Source: Chelatococcus sambhunathii (GTDB lineage: Bacteria; Pseudomonadota; Alphaproteobacteria; Rhizobiales; Methylopilaceae). From it: 64,000 nt of DNA. The notes below the pieces were generated by a model. The model did not search any database and was not told where the DNA came from. It worked only from the letters and a program-made list of their open reading frames with translations. The stretch spans positions 1 through 64,000 of the forward strand of contig JADBEO010000007.1 in the NCBI GenBank assembly GCA_031316315.1, given 5' to 3'. Shown here piece by piece: positions 17,410 through 24,954 of this stretch; the first letter of the stretch is position 1, and the number at the start of each line of letters is the position of its first letter. A program made the position numbers and the translations under genes.

Positions 17410-17668
17410 GCCCGCACTCCCTGAATCTCGAACGCCAGCACGCGCCACGCCGATCGCGCTCGACGATCAGCACCGCGTCCTCGTCCCGGTGGATCGACCG
17501 CCAGCGCGCCGCGATCTCGTCGGCGAGCTCCGCGACGGACATCAGCCCGAGCCCGCGGGCGCCGGCGTCAGGCGCGGCGATCTCACGGACGATGCGCGCG
17601 GCGGAGAGCGTGCCGAGCCGGCAGCGGCCGAGGAGGCTGGCGACGGGGTGGCGGTGGAGGCGGGTCAC
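17390..17668 (-). CDS. Small hypothetical protein
   Basis: A 92-residue protein starting at GTG 17668, whose first bases form GTGA with the upstream stop; the open frame continues upstream without coding support. It is Arg-rich and contains LGLMSVAELADEIAARWRSI and HRDEDAVLIVERDRRG. No known domain is evident. Its support comes mainly from tight packing in the operon. Confidence 0.45.
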   Translation of the reverse strand: MTRLHRHPVASLLGRCRLGTLSAARIVREIAAPDAGARGLGLMSVAELADEIAARWRSIHRDEDAVLIVERDRRGACWRSRFRECGREHRGS

Positions 17669-18525
17669 GAGTCTGGACTCAACTGTGCGTCGATATCCTC
17701 GGTGATCCAAGGAGCGTTGTCCGACCACTGAATCGTATCAACTGACAGATCTATGTGCTCAGCAAACGAATTTATGATGTATTCCAGGGCGTTATCTGAC
17801 GCCACTTGCTCCGCAATCTCTGCGTATGGTTCGTGGAAAGCTTCGCTGTACCCGGTGAAGGTCATAAGACCTATCGTCACGGAAAGGAATACATCTGCAT
17901 TCCACTCCCCATCGTCGCTTTCTCGACTGCGAGCCAGATACTCGACATTGCCAGACAGCGAGCGCCCTCCGCGTTCATTGGCGATCTCGGCGACGGTCAA
18001 CCCGGAATGGAGGCGCGTGATCACCCAGCCTTCGACGGCATCGATCTCCCACTCCGCTTCTGAGAACACATCGTCGTCTTCGGGCGCGTAGGAGCATGTC
18101 GCCGGCAGCATGCGCGGGCCGTCAGGGAACATGACCCTGACCTCACTGCGGTCGCCGTTCTGGGGCGCGCGGGCGGAGGTCACTTCGACACCCCGCAGGG
18201 CTTCGCGGCGCGCGAACTCGGCCTCGAACTGGCCGGGGCTCCATTCGATGTACCCAGCCCGAAAGGCTGGATCCTCGCGATCGGCAAATGCGAGGATCCC
18301 GCGTCGGTGGTCATCCAGGCGGACGCTGACCGGCGTCCATCCGAGCGCGATCGGATCCCAGCGGCGGGCAGTGTCGATCTCGCGATCAACCCAGTAGTCG
18401 CCTTGGATGTAGCTCTGGACGATCGTCTGAACGACATAGATCGCCGGGACCAGGCGCGGGCCGTCCCAGAAGTGGACCTCGACCTCGCCGATGTCGCCGG
18501 GCTGGGGTGTGCGGGCGGCGGTCAC
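17665..18525 (-). CDS. Hypothetical protein with an internal duplication
   Basis: A 286-residue protein starting at GTG 18525. Two related modules are visible: TPQPGDIGEVEVHFWDGPRL near residue 6 and APQNGDRSEVRVMFPDGPRM near residue 119, each followed by LPA/VPA and a short beta-like segment. A short consensus, P-x-x-GD-x-x-EV-x-V-x-F-x-DGPR, is therefore repeated. The C-terminal part is acidic and helical. It has no signal peptide or membrane segment. It overlaps neighbours by 4 bases on both sides. The function is unknown. Confidence 0.6.
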   Translation of the reverse strand: MTAARTPQPGDIGEVEVHFWDGPRLVPAIYVVQTIVQSYIQGDYWVDREIDTARRWDPIALGWTPVSVRLDDHRRGILAFADREDPAFRAGYIEWSPGQFEAEFARREALRGVEVTSARAPQNGDRSEVRVMFPDGPRMLPATCSYAPEDDDVFSEAEWEIDAVEGWVITRLHSGLTVAEIANERGGRSLSGNVEYLARSRESDDGEWNADVFLSVTIGLMTFTGYSEAFHEPYAEIAEQVASDNALEYIINSFAEHIDLSVDTIQWSDNAPWITEDIDAQLSPDS

Positions 18526-18773
18526 TGGCGCACCCTCCGGGCCAGCACTGCGCTCTCGGCATCTTTGATCACCGCCATCAGGTCGATCAGATCGACGCCG
18601 AGAAGACGGGCCTGCTCTTCGAGGAACTCGCGAGACAGGCGGCCGCTCGGATCGATCTGATCGCTCAGCACGAGCAGCGCCCGCATGCCAGCGATCTCGA
18701 TGACAACCTTCGCTACGACCATCACGAGCAGGGAGAAGCCAAGCAGGCAGATGGCAGCCACATCAACGCTCAC
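18522..18773 (-). CDS. Small single-pass membrane protein
   Basis: An 83-residue protein with an N-terminal transmembrane helix (AAICLLGFSLLVMVVAKVVI). A soluble helical tail (SREFLEEQARLLGVDLIDL) follows. It starts at ATG 18773. 4-base overlaps on both sides place it in the coupled chain, next to another single-pass membrane protein. Paired tiny membrane proteins in phage-like operons can act in lysis, exclusion or membrane anchoring; which applies here is unknown. Confidence 0.55.
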   Translation of the reverse strand: MSVDVAAICLLGFSLLVMVVAKVVIEIAGMRALLVLSDQIDPSGRLSREFLEEQARLLGVDLIDLMAVIKDAESAVLARRVRQ

Positions 18774-18910
18774 GGCCGTTTCTCCTTCTTGATGCGGATG
18801 GGCTTAACCTTCTCGGCGCGGCGGTCGTCATCGGTGAGGATGAAGATCAGCGTCAGCAGCGCGATCGCCATGCTGATGACGGAGATCCAGAGGGCCTGCT
18901 CGGCGGTCAT
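18770..18910 (-). CDS. Tiny single-pass membrane protein (46 aa)
   Basis: MTAEQALWISVISMAIALLT begins a hydrophobic helix, followed by ILTDDDRR and a Lys-rich tail (KVKPIRIKKEKRP). It starts at ATG 18910, overlapping the upstream stop as ATGA, which is why the shorter form is preferred over a longer open frame. The positive-inside tail suggests the N-terminus faces out and the C-terminus the cytoplasm. No family is recognised. Confidence 0.5.
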   Translation of the reverse strand: MTAEQALWISVISMAIALLTLIFILTDDDRRAEKVKPIRIKKEKRP

Positions 18911-19473
18911 GCTGCGGCCTGTCTCGGGAGCTTGGGGAAGGCCTCGATCTTCGTGATCTCGGCGATGGCCTCGGGGTCCCAAATGCAGCCGCTGGCGCAG
19001 TTCCAGGCCGAGTACCAGAGGCTCGAACCCCATCTGCATTCCCACAGGTGCGGGGTGATCAGGATGCCCTGGAAGCGCTCAGCGACCCGCGCCCAGTCGA
19101 TCCGATAGCGGAAGCCGTCGAGCGTCCCGAAGTAACGATCGAACTCCTGCTCGAAACGGACCAGCTGAGCCTGATCCTTGATCCAGAGGACGTCGGATCC
19201 CGGCTTGATGCGCACGCTGTAGGAGTGCCTCGGACGGCCGTGCCTGCGGTAGAAGCCAACGTCCGCGGTCCAGTGCGACCAGCCGTAGTCGCTCTCGTCC
19301 GAGATCCAGAGCCCATTCGGCTTGAAGAAGCGATCGGGCTCTCCCTGCTCGACGAAACGCAAGGTCTCGATCGGCTCGTAGGACATGTGGAAGCAGAGCG
19401 GCATGCTCGCCGTGGCGACGCGCGGATCCTCCCAGGCACCGGCGTCCGCGAGGGCGACGATCTCGGCGGTCAA
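18907..19473 (-). CDS. Hypothetical phage-type protein with WNCASGCIW motif
   Basis: A 188-residue soluble protein rich in Trp, Tyr and Phe. The C-terminal block WYSAWNCASGCIWDPEAI is a motif I associate with uncharacterised phage and prophage proteins. The middle carries FFKPNGLWISDESDYGWSHW. It starts at ATG 19473 and is coupled to both neighbours by 4-base overlaps. The aromatic-rich composition is unlike the surrounding small genes. No enzymatic residues can be assigned. Confidence 0.6.
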   Translation of the reverse strand: MTAEIVALADAGAWEDPRVATASMPLCFHMSYEPIETLRFVEQGEPDRFFKPNGLWISDESDYGWSHWTADVGFYRRHGRPRHSYSVRIKPGSDVLWIKDQAQLVRFEQEFDRYFGTLDGFRYRIDWARVAERFQGILITPHLWECRWGSSLWYSAWNCASGCIWDPEAIAEITKIEAFPKLPRQAAA

Positions 19474-19964
19474 GACTCGACCTCCAGATCGACGACATCG
19501 TCTCCTGGGTCATGACGGGAAGCGGTTTCCTCAATCCACCGGACGACGGCATCTGCACCGAGATCCCAGCTTCGGTGCTCGCCCGCCTTATCGATGGCCT
19601 GCTCTTTCGTGTAGCAGGTCTCGAGGTAGGACCGGCCGAACGAGGCGAGCCGATGGGCGTGATCCGGATGATCTGCATCGCGGTAGCCGAACGTGCTCTC
19701 GAACGCGTCGCAGACGCAACAGGATCCGTACGAGGCGTACGTGAAGTACCGCTCTCCGTTCGGGAACTCGACGTAGAACCACGCGTCGCCCTGGTAGGAG
19801 CCGAACGCCTTATTATCGATCACCTTCACGCCGGCCATGTGAATGGCCAGCTCGTAGTCGTGAAGGCCATCCGGGATCGGTCCGACGACGACCCCCTCGA
19901 GCAGAGGGGTCTTGTCGTAGCCCATGATCTCGGCGCGAAGCGCTATTGCCTGAGAGCGGGTCAT
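19470..19964 (-). CDS. Hypothetical phage-type protein with CxxCDAFE motif
   Basis: A 164-residue protein with a central YGSCCVCDAFESTFGYRD block. CxxCDAFE motifs of this type are familiar from uncharacterised phage proteins and may bind metal. The N-terminal half contains YELAIHMAGVKVID and WFYVEFPNGERYFTYA. It starts at ATG 19964 and overlaps neighbours by 4 bases on both sides. It supports a phage-like origin for the operon. Confidence 0.6.
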   Translation of the reverse strand: MTRSQAIALRAEIMGYDKTPLLEGVVVGPIPDGLHDYELAIHMAGVKVIDNKAFGSYQGDAWFYVEFPNGERYFTYASYGSCCVCDAFESTFGYRDADHPDHAHRLASFGRSYLETCYTKEQAIDKAGEHRSWDLGADAVVRWIEETASRHDPGDDVVDLEVES

Positions 19965-20299
19965 GCCGATTCCTCCGCGTACTGGATCGCGTTGAGCACC
20001 GCGTTGAACCAGCTTTGGTAGAGTTCCCGGCTGCGCCGCGAGGCATCCTCGATGCTGCCGACGAGCTCGAAATCGACGTGGTCAGGATCGGTCGGGTGCG
20101 CCTGATCGCAGAGGTCTTGACGGGCGCTCTCCCAGGCCGAGGATTCGGCCTCCGCGTCGGTGCTCGCGTCAGCACTGCCCTCAGCCAAGATCTTGCGGCC
20201 TGCGATCTCGGTCCGCAGGCAGATGGCGACGAAGACCTGCTCGCCGTCGCCGTCGTCAGCGCAATGAGACTCCATTTTGACGTGCACGAGCGTCTTCAT
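19961..20299 (-). CDS. Hypothetical protein
   Basis: A 112-residue acidic protein from ATG 20299 (MKTLVHVKMESHCADDGDGE), with Cys in IAVCLR-like and DLCDQAH segments. The open frame extends further upstream, but the ATGA overlap with the preceding gene fixes the start. No domain is recognised. Confidence 0.5.
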   Translation of the reverse strand: MKTLVHVKMESHCADDGDGEQVFVAICLRTEIAGRKILAEGSADASTDAEAESSAWESARQDLCDQAHPTDPDHVDFELVGSIEDASRRSRELYQSWFNAVLNAIQYAEESA

Positions 20300-20850
20300 G
20301 CTGCGGCCCTCAGATCGCGCTGCGCATTCCACACTGAGTTTTTTGAGCAGCCGAGTTCGGCCGCGATCTCGACGGCGGACTTCCCGGCCGCCTGAAGCCG
20401 AGCGACTTCATCGCGATCGACGCGCGTGTAGCGGCGGGCCGCGCCCATGGTGGCGACCGCGGCCGAGATCGTGCCGGCGCTCGCGCCGGTCTCCTCGCGG
20501 ATCGCCACGTGAGACATCCCGGCGGCCTTCATGGTCGCGATCGCGGAGTAGTCGAAGCGCGGCCCGGAACCGCCGAACACCTTCACGCCGATCGCGGCGG
20601 CCGCGGAGAGCAGGTTGCCGACCCTCCGCTTGGAGACGCCAAGCGCCGCCGCGATCTCTTCATAGGAGTGGCCACGGTGGCGAAGCGCCGCGGCCTCGTC
20701 AGGCGTGCCTCGGCCGCGAGGACGAATGAGGCCGGCGCCGGCAAGGGCGGTGCCGATCGCGGTCTTGCTGACACCGGTGGCGGAGGTGATCTGCGCGTAG
20801 GACGCGCCGAGCAGACGCATGCGGACGATTTCGGCGGCGGAGGCGCTCAT
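20296..20850 (-). CDS. Tandem helix-turn-helix protein (four units)
   Basis: A 184-residue protein built from four similar HTH-like units: RLLGASYAQITSATGVSKTA, RHRGHSYEEIAAALGVSKRR, KAAGMSHVAIREETGASAGT and QAAGKSAVEIAAELGCSKNS. Each resembles the resolvase/Hin C-terminal HTH consensus, and no catalytic domain is attached. It starts at ATG 20850, fixed by the ATGA overlap with the upstream gene. It probably binds DNA at a long or multi-site target. It is the clearest likely regulator of the operon. The unit at 15006 has the same style with two repeats. Confidence 0.7.
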   Translation of the reverse strand: MSASAAEIVRMRLLGASYAQITSATGVSKTAIGTALAGAGLIRPRGRGTPDEAAALRHRGHSYEEIAAALGVSKRRVGNLLSAAAAIGVKVFGGSGPRFDYSAIATMKAAGMSHVAIREETGASAGTISAAVATMGAARRYTRVDRDEVARLQAAGKSAVEIAAELGCSKNSVWNAQRDLRAAA

Positions 20851-21671
20851 AGCCGGCCTCGCCGCATCATCTCGCGGGTCTGCTCCATCGTGACGATCAC
20901 GCCGCGAGGTTTGGTGAGCGGACGATCCGGCTTTGGGAGGCCAATCCTGAGGGGGTTGCCCCACGGGCAGTCGAGCGGACCGGCTTCAACCCCGAGCAGA
21001 ACCGCGCCCGGCTCCCCCTCGAGCGTCAGCAGCGGATCAGGCTCGCGATAGCTTGGATCGCGGTAGCTCGGGTCCAGGTCGTCATCGCTGACGTCACCGA
21101 TCCGTTCAAAGTCCTCTTCCTCATCCGCAAGGCGCGCCTTGTTGTCCTCGAGGAGCTCGAGAAAATCGACCTTGATTGACTGGGAGACCGTCTTGGGAGC
21201 CGCAGGCGGAGGCGTCGGCGCCGCCACGACTTCGACGATCTTCGGCTCCGACCACACCATCCTGCGTTCGGCCGGCGGCCGCGGCGGCCGGGCGACCGAG
21301 AGGCGCGGCTGTTCGACCGGCCGGGCAGCGGGAGCCGCGGCTTCGGCCTCTTCCTGCTTCGGAGCGGCCGGCGGCCGCGGCGCGGCGACCGGCTTCGGCG
21401 CGGACGCCTGCTCGATCTCCTTCCGGACCTCGGCGAAGCGCTCCTCTAAGCCGACCGGCATCTCCAGAGCGGCCAGCGCGTCCGGCGAGGCGACCAAAGC
21501 CTTCACGAGGTCATGACCGAATGACCTCCACGAGAAGACCGGTTGCTTCAGCTCGGCCGCCGCTGCAAGAATAGCTGCAGAATTTGGAGATGAGACCGTC
21601 GTCGCCGCGATCGCTTCAGCATCGACCGGCCGCTGGGGGGCGGGATGACGGTACGCAGGAGGCCTGACCAT
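20847..21671 (-). CDS. Hypothetical Pro/Ala-rich protein, first gene of the coupled operon
   Basis: A 274-residue protein. The N-terminal region has helical character (AAILAAAAELKQPVFSWRSF). The centre is a Pro/Ala-rich linker (KPVAAPRPPAAPKQEEAEAA). The acidic region after it carries a DPSYRDPSYREPD repeat. The C-terminus is GPLDCPWGNPLRIG, followed by a basic end. It starts at ATG 21671 directly beside a palindromic operator candidate (21684-21703). Its leading position suggests that transcription of the whole chain begins here. The function is unknown. Confidence 0.55.
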   Translation of the reverse strand: MVRPPAYRHPAPQRPVDAEAIAATTVSSPNSAAILAAAAELKQPVFSWRSFGHDLVKALVASPDALAALEMPVGLEERFAEVRKEIEQASAPKPVAAPRPPAAPKQEEAEAAAPAARPVEQPRLSVARPPRPPAERRMVWSEPKIVEVVAAPTPPPAAPKTVSQSIKVDFLELLEDNKARLADEEEDFERIGDVSDDDLDPSYRDPSYREPDPLLTLEGEPGAVLLGVEAGPLDCPWGNPLRIGLPKPDRPLTKPRGVIVTMEQTREMMRRGRL

Positions 21672-21683
21672 TTCGAATCCGAA

Positions 21684-21703
21684 GTCGTTAAGGCGTTAAC
21701 GAC
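21684..21703. promoter_or_regulatory. Palindromic operator candidate before the accessory operon
   Basis: GTCGTTAA (21684-21691) and TTAACGAC (21696-21703) form a perfect inverted repeat with a GGCG centre, 13 bases upstream of the first gene of the leftward chain. The surrounding 280-base gap (21672-21950) is A/T-richer than its flanks and holds no gene I can support. A repressor-type operator is the simplest reading. Confidence 0.55.
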
Positions 21704-21950
21704 CTCAAGATGCCAGATGTAGCCGAAACCTCAAAACGGCGTTACACGGCCTGAGCTTTGTAAATCAGACCAATTATTGGATTTATTTGCGATCTGAAGT
21801 GCCGATCAGGGCATGCGGTTGCCCCTAGAATTCGCCTGAAGGCTCGCTGAGGGCCATTTGAGGCTTTCTCGCACGTGGATACGTGGGAGAGTTTTGGCCC
21901 ATGAAATAGCTTCCAGATCGACGTTTTAGGGAGACGACCGCGGGAGGGGA

Positions 21951-22337
21951 TCAGTGCAGGTCGGCCCGCTGGAGCCGGTCTGCGACCTCGAGCAGCACAG
22001 CGTCGGCCCTCAAGACCTCTGCAAAGCGCTCGCGAAGTGCGGCTGCATAGCGTTCAGCCGCCTCGCGAGCGGCCTTCTCGGCTGCGGCCTCTGCGAGCAG
22101 GCGCCGAACCTCGGCCTGCGCTTCCTCGGCGACCCGGCGGTTCTGCTCGGCGATCGCGAAGTTCCGGTGAGCGATCGAGGCCTGCTGCTCACCGAACTCC
22201 TTGTTCTGCAGGGCGACCCGCGCCCAGGCGTCACGATCCGCGACCACCTGATCGACGACCTGCTGAGCAAGCGCACGCTCTTTCCGGACGAGGTCGCCCA
22301 TGCCCAGGACGTAGCCAGTTTCCTCATATCCCAGCAT
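21951..22337 (-). CDS. Coiled-coil hypothetical protein
   Basis: A 128-residue protein from ATG 22337 (MLGYEETGYVLGMGDLVRKE). From about residue 20 to the end it is continuous charged helix rich in Ala, Glu, Arg and Gln (RNFAIAEQNRRVAEEAQAEV), typical of a coiled coil. An upstream in-frame start is possible, but the sequence there has no coding character. It lies between two gaps, so it may have its own promoter. A structural or scaffold role is an inference from composition. Confidence 0.5.
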   Translation of the reverse strand: MLGYEETGYVLGMGDLVRKERALAQQVVDQVVADRDAWARVALQNKEFGEQQASIAHRNFAIAEQNRRVAEEAQAEVRRLLAEAAAEKAAREAAERYAAALRERFAEVLRADAVLLEVADRLQRADLH

Positions 22338-22436
22338 TTTTGGACCCTCGCTTACCCGCCGGAATCGACTCCGACTCCCCACCCTAGCGCGGCCCACCTT
22401 GCGCCCAGGTTCACCGGATCGTTCGAATTTGAGCGA

Positions 22437-23372
22437 TCAGCCGATTTCCTCGTCGTCGGCGACCATCTCAGCGAACGCCGCGGCCTCGCGCTTTTGCCGG
22501 CGAACAGACGCGGCGGCCTCCTCGCCGTTCCGCAGCTGATTGAGGTCGGACTGGTCTTTGAAGAGGATCCGCGGCCGAGGACCTGGATGTTCGAGGCGCG
22601 ACAGCTTGTCCGGAACAACGGCCTCGATCACGAGCTTGGTCGCGTTCCTCGACTTGTCCGCGCGGACAGTCCAGCGAAGCCACTTCTCCTCGACCTCGCG
22701 AGCCTTCAGCTGGGCGAGCGACCTCTCGACGAACTGCTTCCTGAAAACCCCGAGCTCCATTCCACCCGCGCCGGGGATGTAGTCCCCGAGCTTGTCCTTC
22801 GCGATCGTCCGGACATACCGACGTTTCTCGCCAGTGACATTCGCGGCCGCCCGCACAGCCATCTCGATCGCCATGTAGGAGCTGAGCTCGGCCCATACGC
22901 CGGTCGGCACACCGACCTTCGCCTGATTGAAGGTCGCGGCATGCTCAGTGAAGGCGTCGCCCAGGACGATGCCGATGGCGGAGCGGCCGCTAACGTCAGG
23001 GACCTGGATGATGTCCGCGAACAAGCGATGGCCGTCGAGCACAGTCCCTGGTGCGCTCATGGTGCTGACAGCGCAGGCCTCCTGCAGGTGCTCGAGGCCG
23101 CGCTTCCCCCTCAGCTCCCTGCAGGCGTAGAGCTCCAGTTCCTGCCGTAGGACGACCACCGCAACGCGGCCGGCGATCACCTCCTGGACGCCGTCGGCGG
23201 TGGCAGAGAGCATTGACCAGATGAGCCGCGCCTGAGACCCTGTAGCCGACCTGAATGACAGGATGGCCGCCAGACCCTGTGGGAGCCAGACTGCCGTGCG
23301 GCTCGCGCCAACGTCCTGCTGAGGAGCCTGCGCCGGGGGCCGGACCCTCCGGATGAATGTGGTGACGGACAC
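22437..23372 (-). CDS. Hypothetical protein of the mobile element, possibly replication-related
   Basis: A 311-residue protein starting at GTG 23372 behind AGGAAAG. Notable stretches are AELSSYMAIEMAVRAAANVT and RKQFVERSLAQLKAREVEEK. The C-terminus is basic (ASVRRQKREAAAFAEMV). No family is certain. Size, charge and position, next to a hairpin-rich noncoding region and divergent from another element gene, would fit a replication initiator or nucleic-acid-binding protein. No catalytic motif confirms it. Confidence 0.5.
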   Translation of the reverse strand: MSVTTFIRRVRPPAQAPQQDVGASRTAVWLPQGLAAILSFRSATGSQARLIWSMLSATADGVQEVIAGRVAVVVLRQELELYACRELRGKRGLEHLQEACAVSTMSAPGTVLDGHRLFADIIQVPDVSGRSAIGIVLGDAFTEHAATFNQAKVGVPTGVWAELSSYMAIEMAVRAAANVTGEKRRYVRTIAKDKLGDYIPGAGGMELGVFRKQFVERSLAQLKAREVEEKWLRWTVRADKSRNATKLVIEAVVPDKLSRLEHPGPRPRILFKDQSDLNQLRNGEEAAASVRRQKREAAAFAEMVADDEEIG

Positions 23373-23541
23373 GATCTTTCCTAAATGCTGCGATGTGTGA
23401 TGGCGTCCATTATAGGACTGCCGCCGAATAGCGCAAATGTCCGAGGTTTCGTTGGCCTGGGTCTGCGTTTCTGCCGGCCATACGGCACAAGTCACATGGC
23501 CTTTATGTATAGCTGTCTAAAGCGACCTAGTTTACAGCGCT

Positions 23542-23750
23542 GAGGCTTCGCCTCGCGCGACGCTCGTAAGAGGTTCGCCTGGCCGCCGCTGACGCGGCCT
23601 CCAGGCTCCCTGGATACCCGACGGGCGGTTCTTGGGCGGCGAAGTCCGATTTTGTTTAAGACGCGCCGTGCGGCCCTGACGGGCCGGCCACTGAACATCC
23701 TGTTTTCCTTTTCGGCCTCCCTGCTGCGCTGACCCAGCGTGCGAAGCACG
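23542..23750. other. Hairpin-rich noncoding region between divergent genes
   Basis: The 471-base gap 23373-23843 holds no gene I can support. It contains four short perfect hairpins: GAGGC-TTC-GCCTC (23542-23554), GGCCGC-N7-GCGGCC (23581-23599), GGCCC-TGAC-GGGCC (23672-23685) and CGTGC-GAA-GCACG (23738-23750). Such spacing of stem-loops between divergent genes could be a long 5' leader, a replication or transfer origin, or a decayed sequence. A minus-strand open frame here is Arg-rich shadow only. Confidence 0.4.
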
Positions 23751-23843
23751 CCCCTGCCGTGGTCTCAGCGGCCGGATAAGACGGATGAAATCCCGGACGC
23801 CATCCGCATTGTTCTATGCCGGAAAGCCTGAGAATCTGCCGGT

Positions 23844-24263
23844 ATGAGCGGAACAGACACGCGCCGGCGTCGCGCAGACCACGCCGACAGATACGCGGCC
23901 CATCTCGAGCGTGATCGTGCCCGGTCGGCCGCGACACGAGAGCGGCATCGAGCGGCCGGCGTCCCAAACCCGGCCGCCGTCGATCGCGCCATCAGCGAAG
24001 CCTTCCGCGACGTCTGGCGGACGACCATCGCCGCCAACGCCACCGACGACACTCAGGCGGCCAAGCGCGCAGCCTCAGCCAAGCCAATCTCTCCTTGGCG
24101 GGTCGTCGATCGCGCTGTCGAGCTCCTCGTGGCCCGCAAAGGCGCAGACCGCGATGCGGCCGCCCGGATGGTGACGGTCCGCCTCGTGCCGACCCGGAAG
24201 AACCCTAGCCTCGACCTGGACGCCATCCCGGCGCACATCCTGCGTGGCCATCTGAATGAGTAA
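23844..24263 (+). CDS. Hypothetical basic protein of the mobile element
   Basis: A 139-residue protein with a strongly basic, helical N-terminus (RRRRADHADRYAAHLERDRA). The second half (PWRVVDRAVELLVARKGADR, then AARMVTVRLVP) resembles a small helical DNA-binding or regulatory domain. It starts at ATG 23844, divergent from the 22437 gene across the hairpin-rich gap. No family is assigned. The charge distribution suggests nucleic-acid contact. Confidence 0.5.
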   Translation: MSGTDTRRRRADHADRYAAHLERDRARSAATRERHRAAGVPNPAAVDRAISEAFRDVWRTTIAANATDDTQAAKRAASAKPISPWRVVDRAVELLVARKGADRDAAARMVTVRLVPTRKNPSLDLDAIPAHILRGHLNE

Positions 24264-24434
24264 CGAGGACGCTGGCTGATTGAGGCTGCGGATGCCGGCC
24301 CCAATCAGGTCCGCAAATCGGCTCGCCAAGCGGCAATCTCTTGTGGTTCTCGTGCGCGCGCGGTAGATTCTCTTCGCGGCGCTCGATGGCACCCAAACCG
24401 GTTTCTGCGACCGGGTCAGGAAACGCAGAACGAC

Positions 24435-24474
24435 CCCCGGGCTGAGCGCTTGACGCCGCCCGGGGTTTCTATTT
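24435..24474 (+). terminator. Intrinsic terminator
   Basis: The stem CCCCGGGC (24435-24442) with GCCCGGGG (24458-24465) is followed by TTTCTATTT. It lies downstream of the 23844 gene and just before the truncated phage-like gene, and probably ends the former transcript. Confidence 0.75.
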
Positions 24475-24521
24475 CCGGCCCGCCACTACCGCCTTGCGAG
24501 CATCCGTGTCGCCATCTCTGC

Positions 24522-24776
24522 ATGGCGCGCCCACCCCGCATGACCGTCGGCATCGACCCTTACAAGGTCGGCCGGCTCAAGTCCGACCTCGACAAGTTCG
24601 CGGACAAGCGGATCCGTCGCGCGCACGCCTTCGTGCTCAACGGCGCGGCCATGGCGGCCCAGAAGAAAATCCGCAGCGGCCTCGACCGCTCCCTGGACCA
24701 TCCGACGCCCTTCACCAAGCGCGGCATCATCACCGACAAGGCCGACCTCAACGGCGCCGGACCGGTCGCCACCTAG
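24522..24776 (+). pseudogene. Truncated phage-type gene remnant at the island junction
   Basis: An 84-codon open frame (MARPPRMTVGIDPYKVGRLK, then FVLNGAAMAAQKKIRSGL and HPTPFTKRGI). It reads like the N-terminus of a phage virion or neck-type protein, including a typical 'assigned function unknown' Thr-Pro-Phe-Thr-Lys motif, but it stops early. About 20 bases on, another stretch with coding character (GYSNIWSERLASDMRRYKIY) is interrupted by a stop, and the metal genes begin 180 bases later. I take this as a decayed prophage gene. A short intact gene cannot be excluded. Confidence 0.45.
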
Positions 24777-24954
24777 GCCAGGACCAGCACCCTTTTGAAC
24801 TCTCGCGGCAGATCGAGCTGGCTACTCGAACATCTGGAGCGAGAGGCTCGCCTCCGACATGCGCCGGTACAAGATCTATTGTCCATAGTGCGCCAAGTGC
24901 AGACATTGCATAATCGCCGAGAAGCGGACTGGACTTCCCCCTCGCGGCAAGGCG

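Noticed and set aside
20847-21671. C-terminal DCPWGNP motif as a possible GcrA-like domain
   Set aside because: The spacing and flanking residues do not match the GcrA C-terminal domain (CRWPLGDP...FCG); only Cys/Pro/Trp/Gly are shared.
23492-23749. Minus-strand open frame in the hairpin-rich gap
   Set aside because: Arg-rich translation across hairpins, no ribosome-binding site, and no resemblance to neighbouring proteins.
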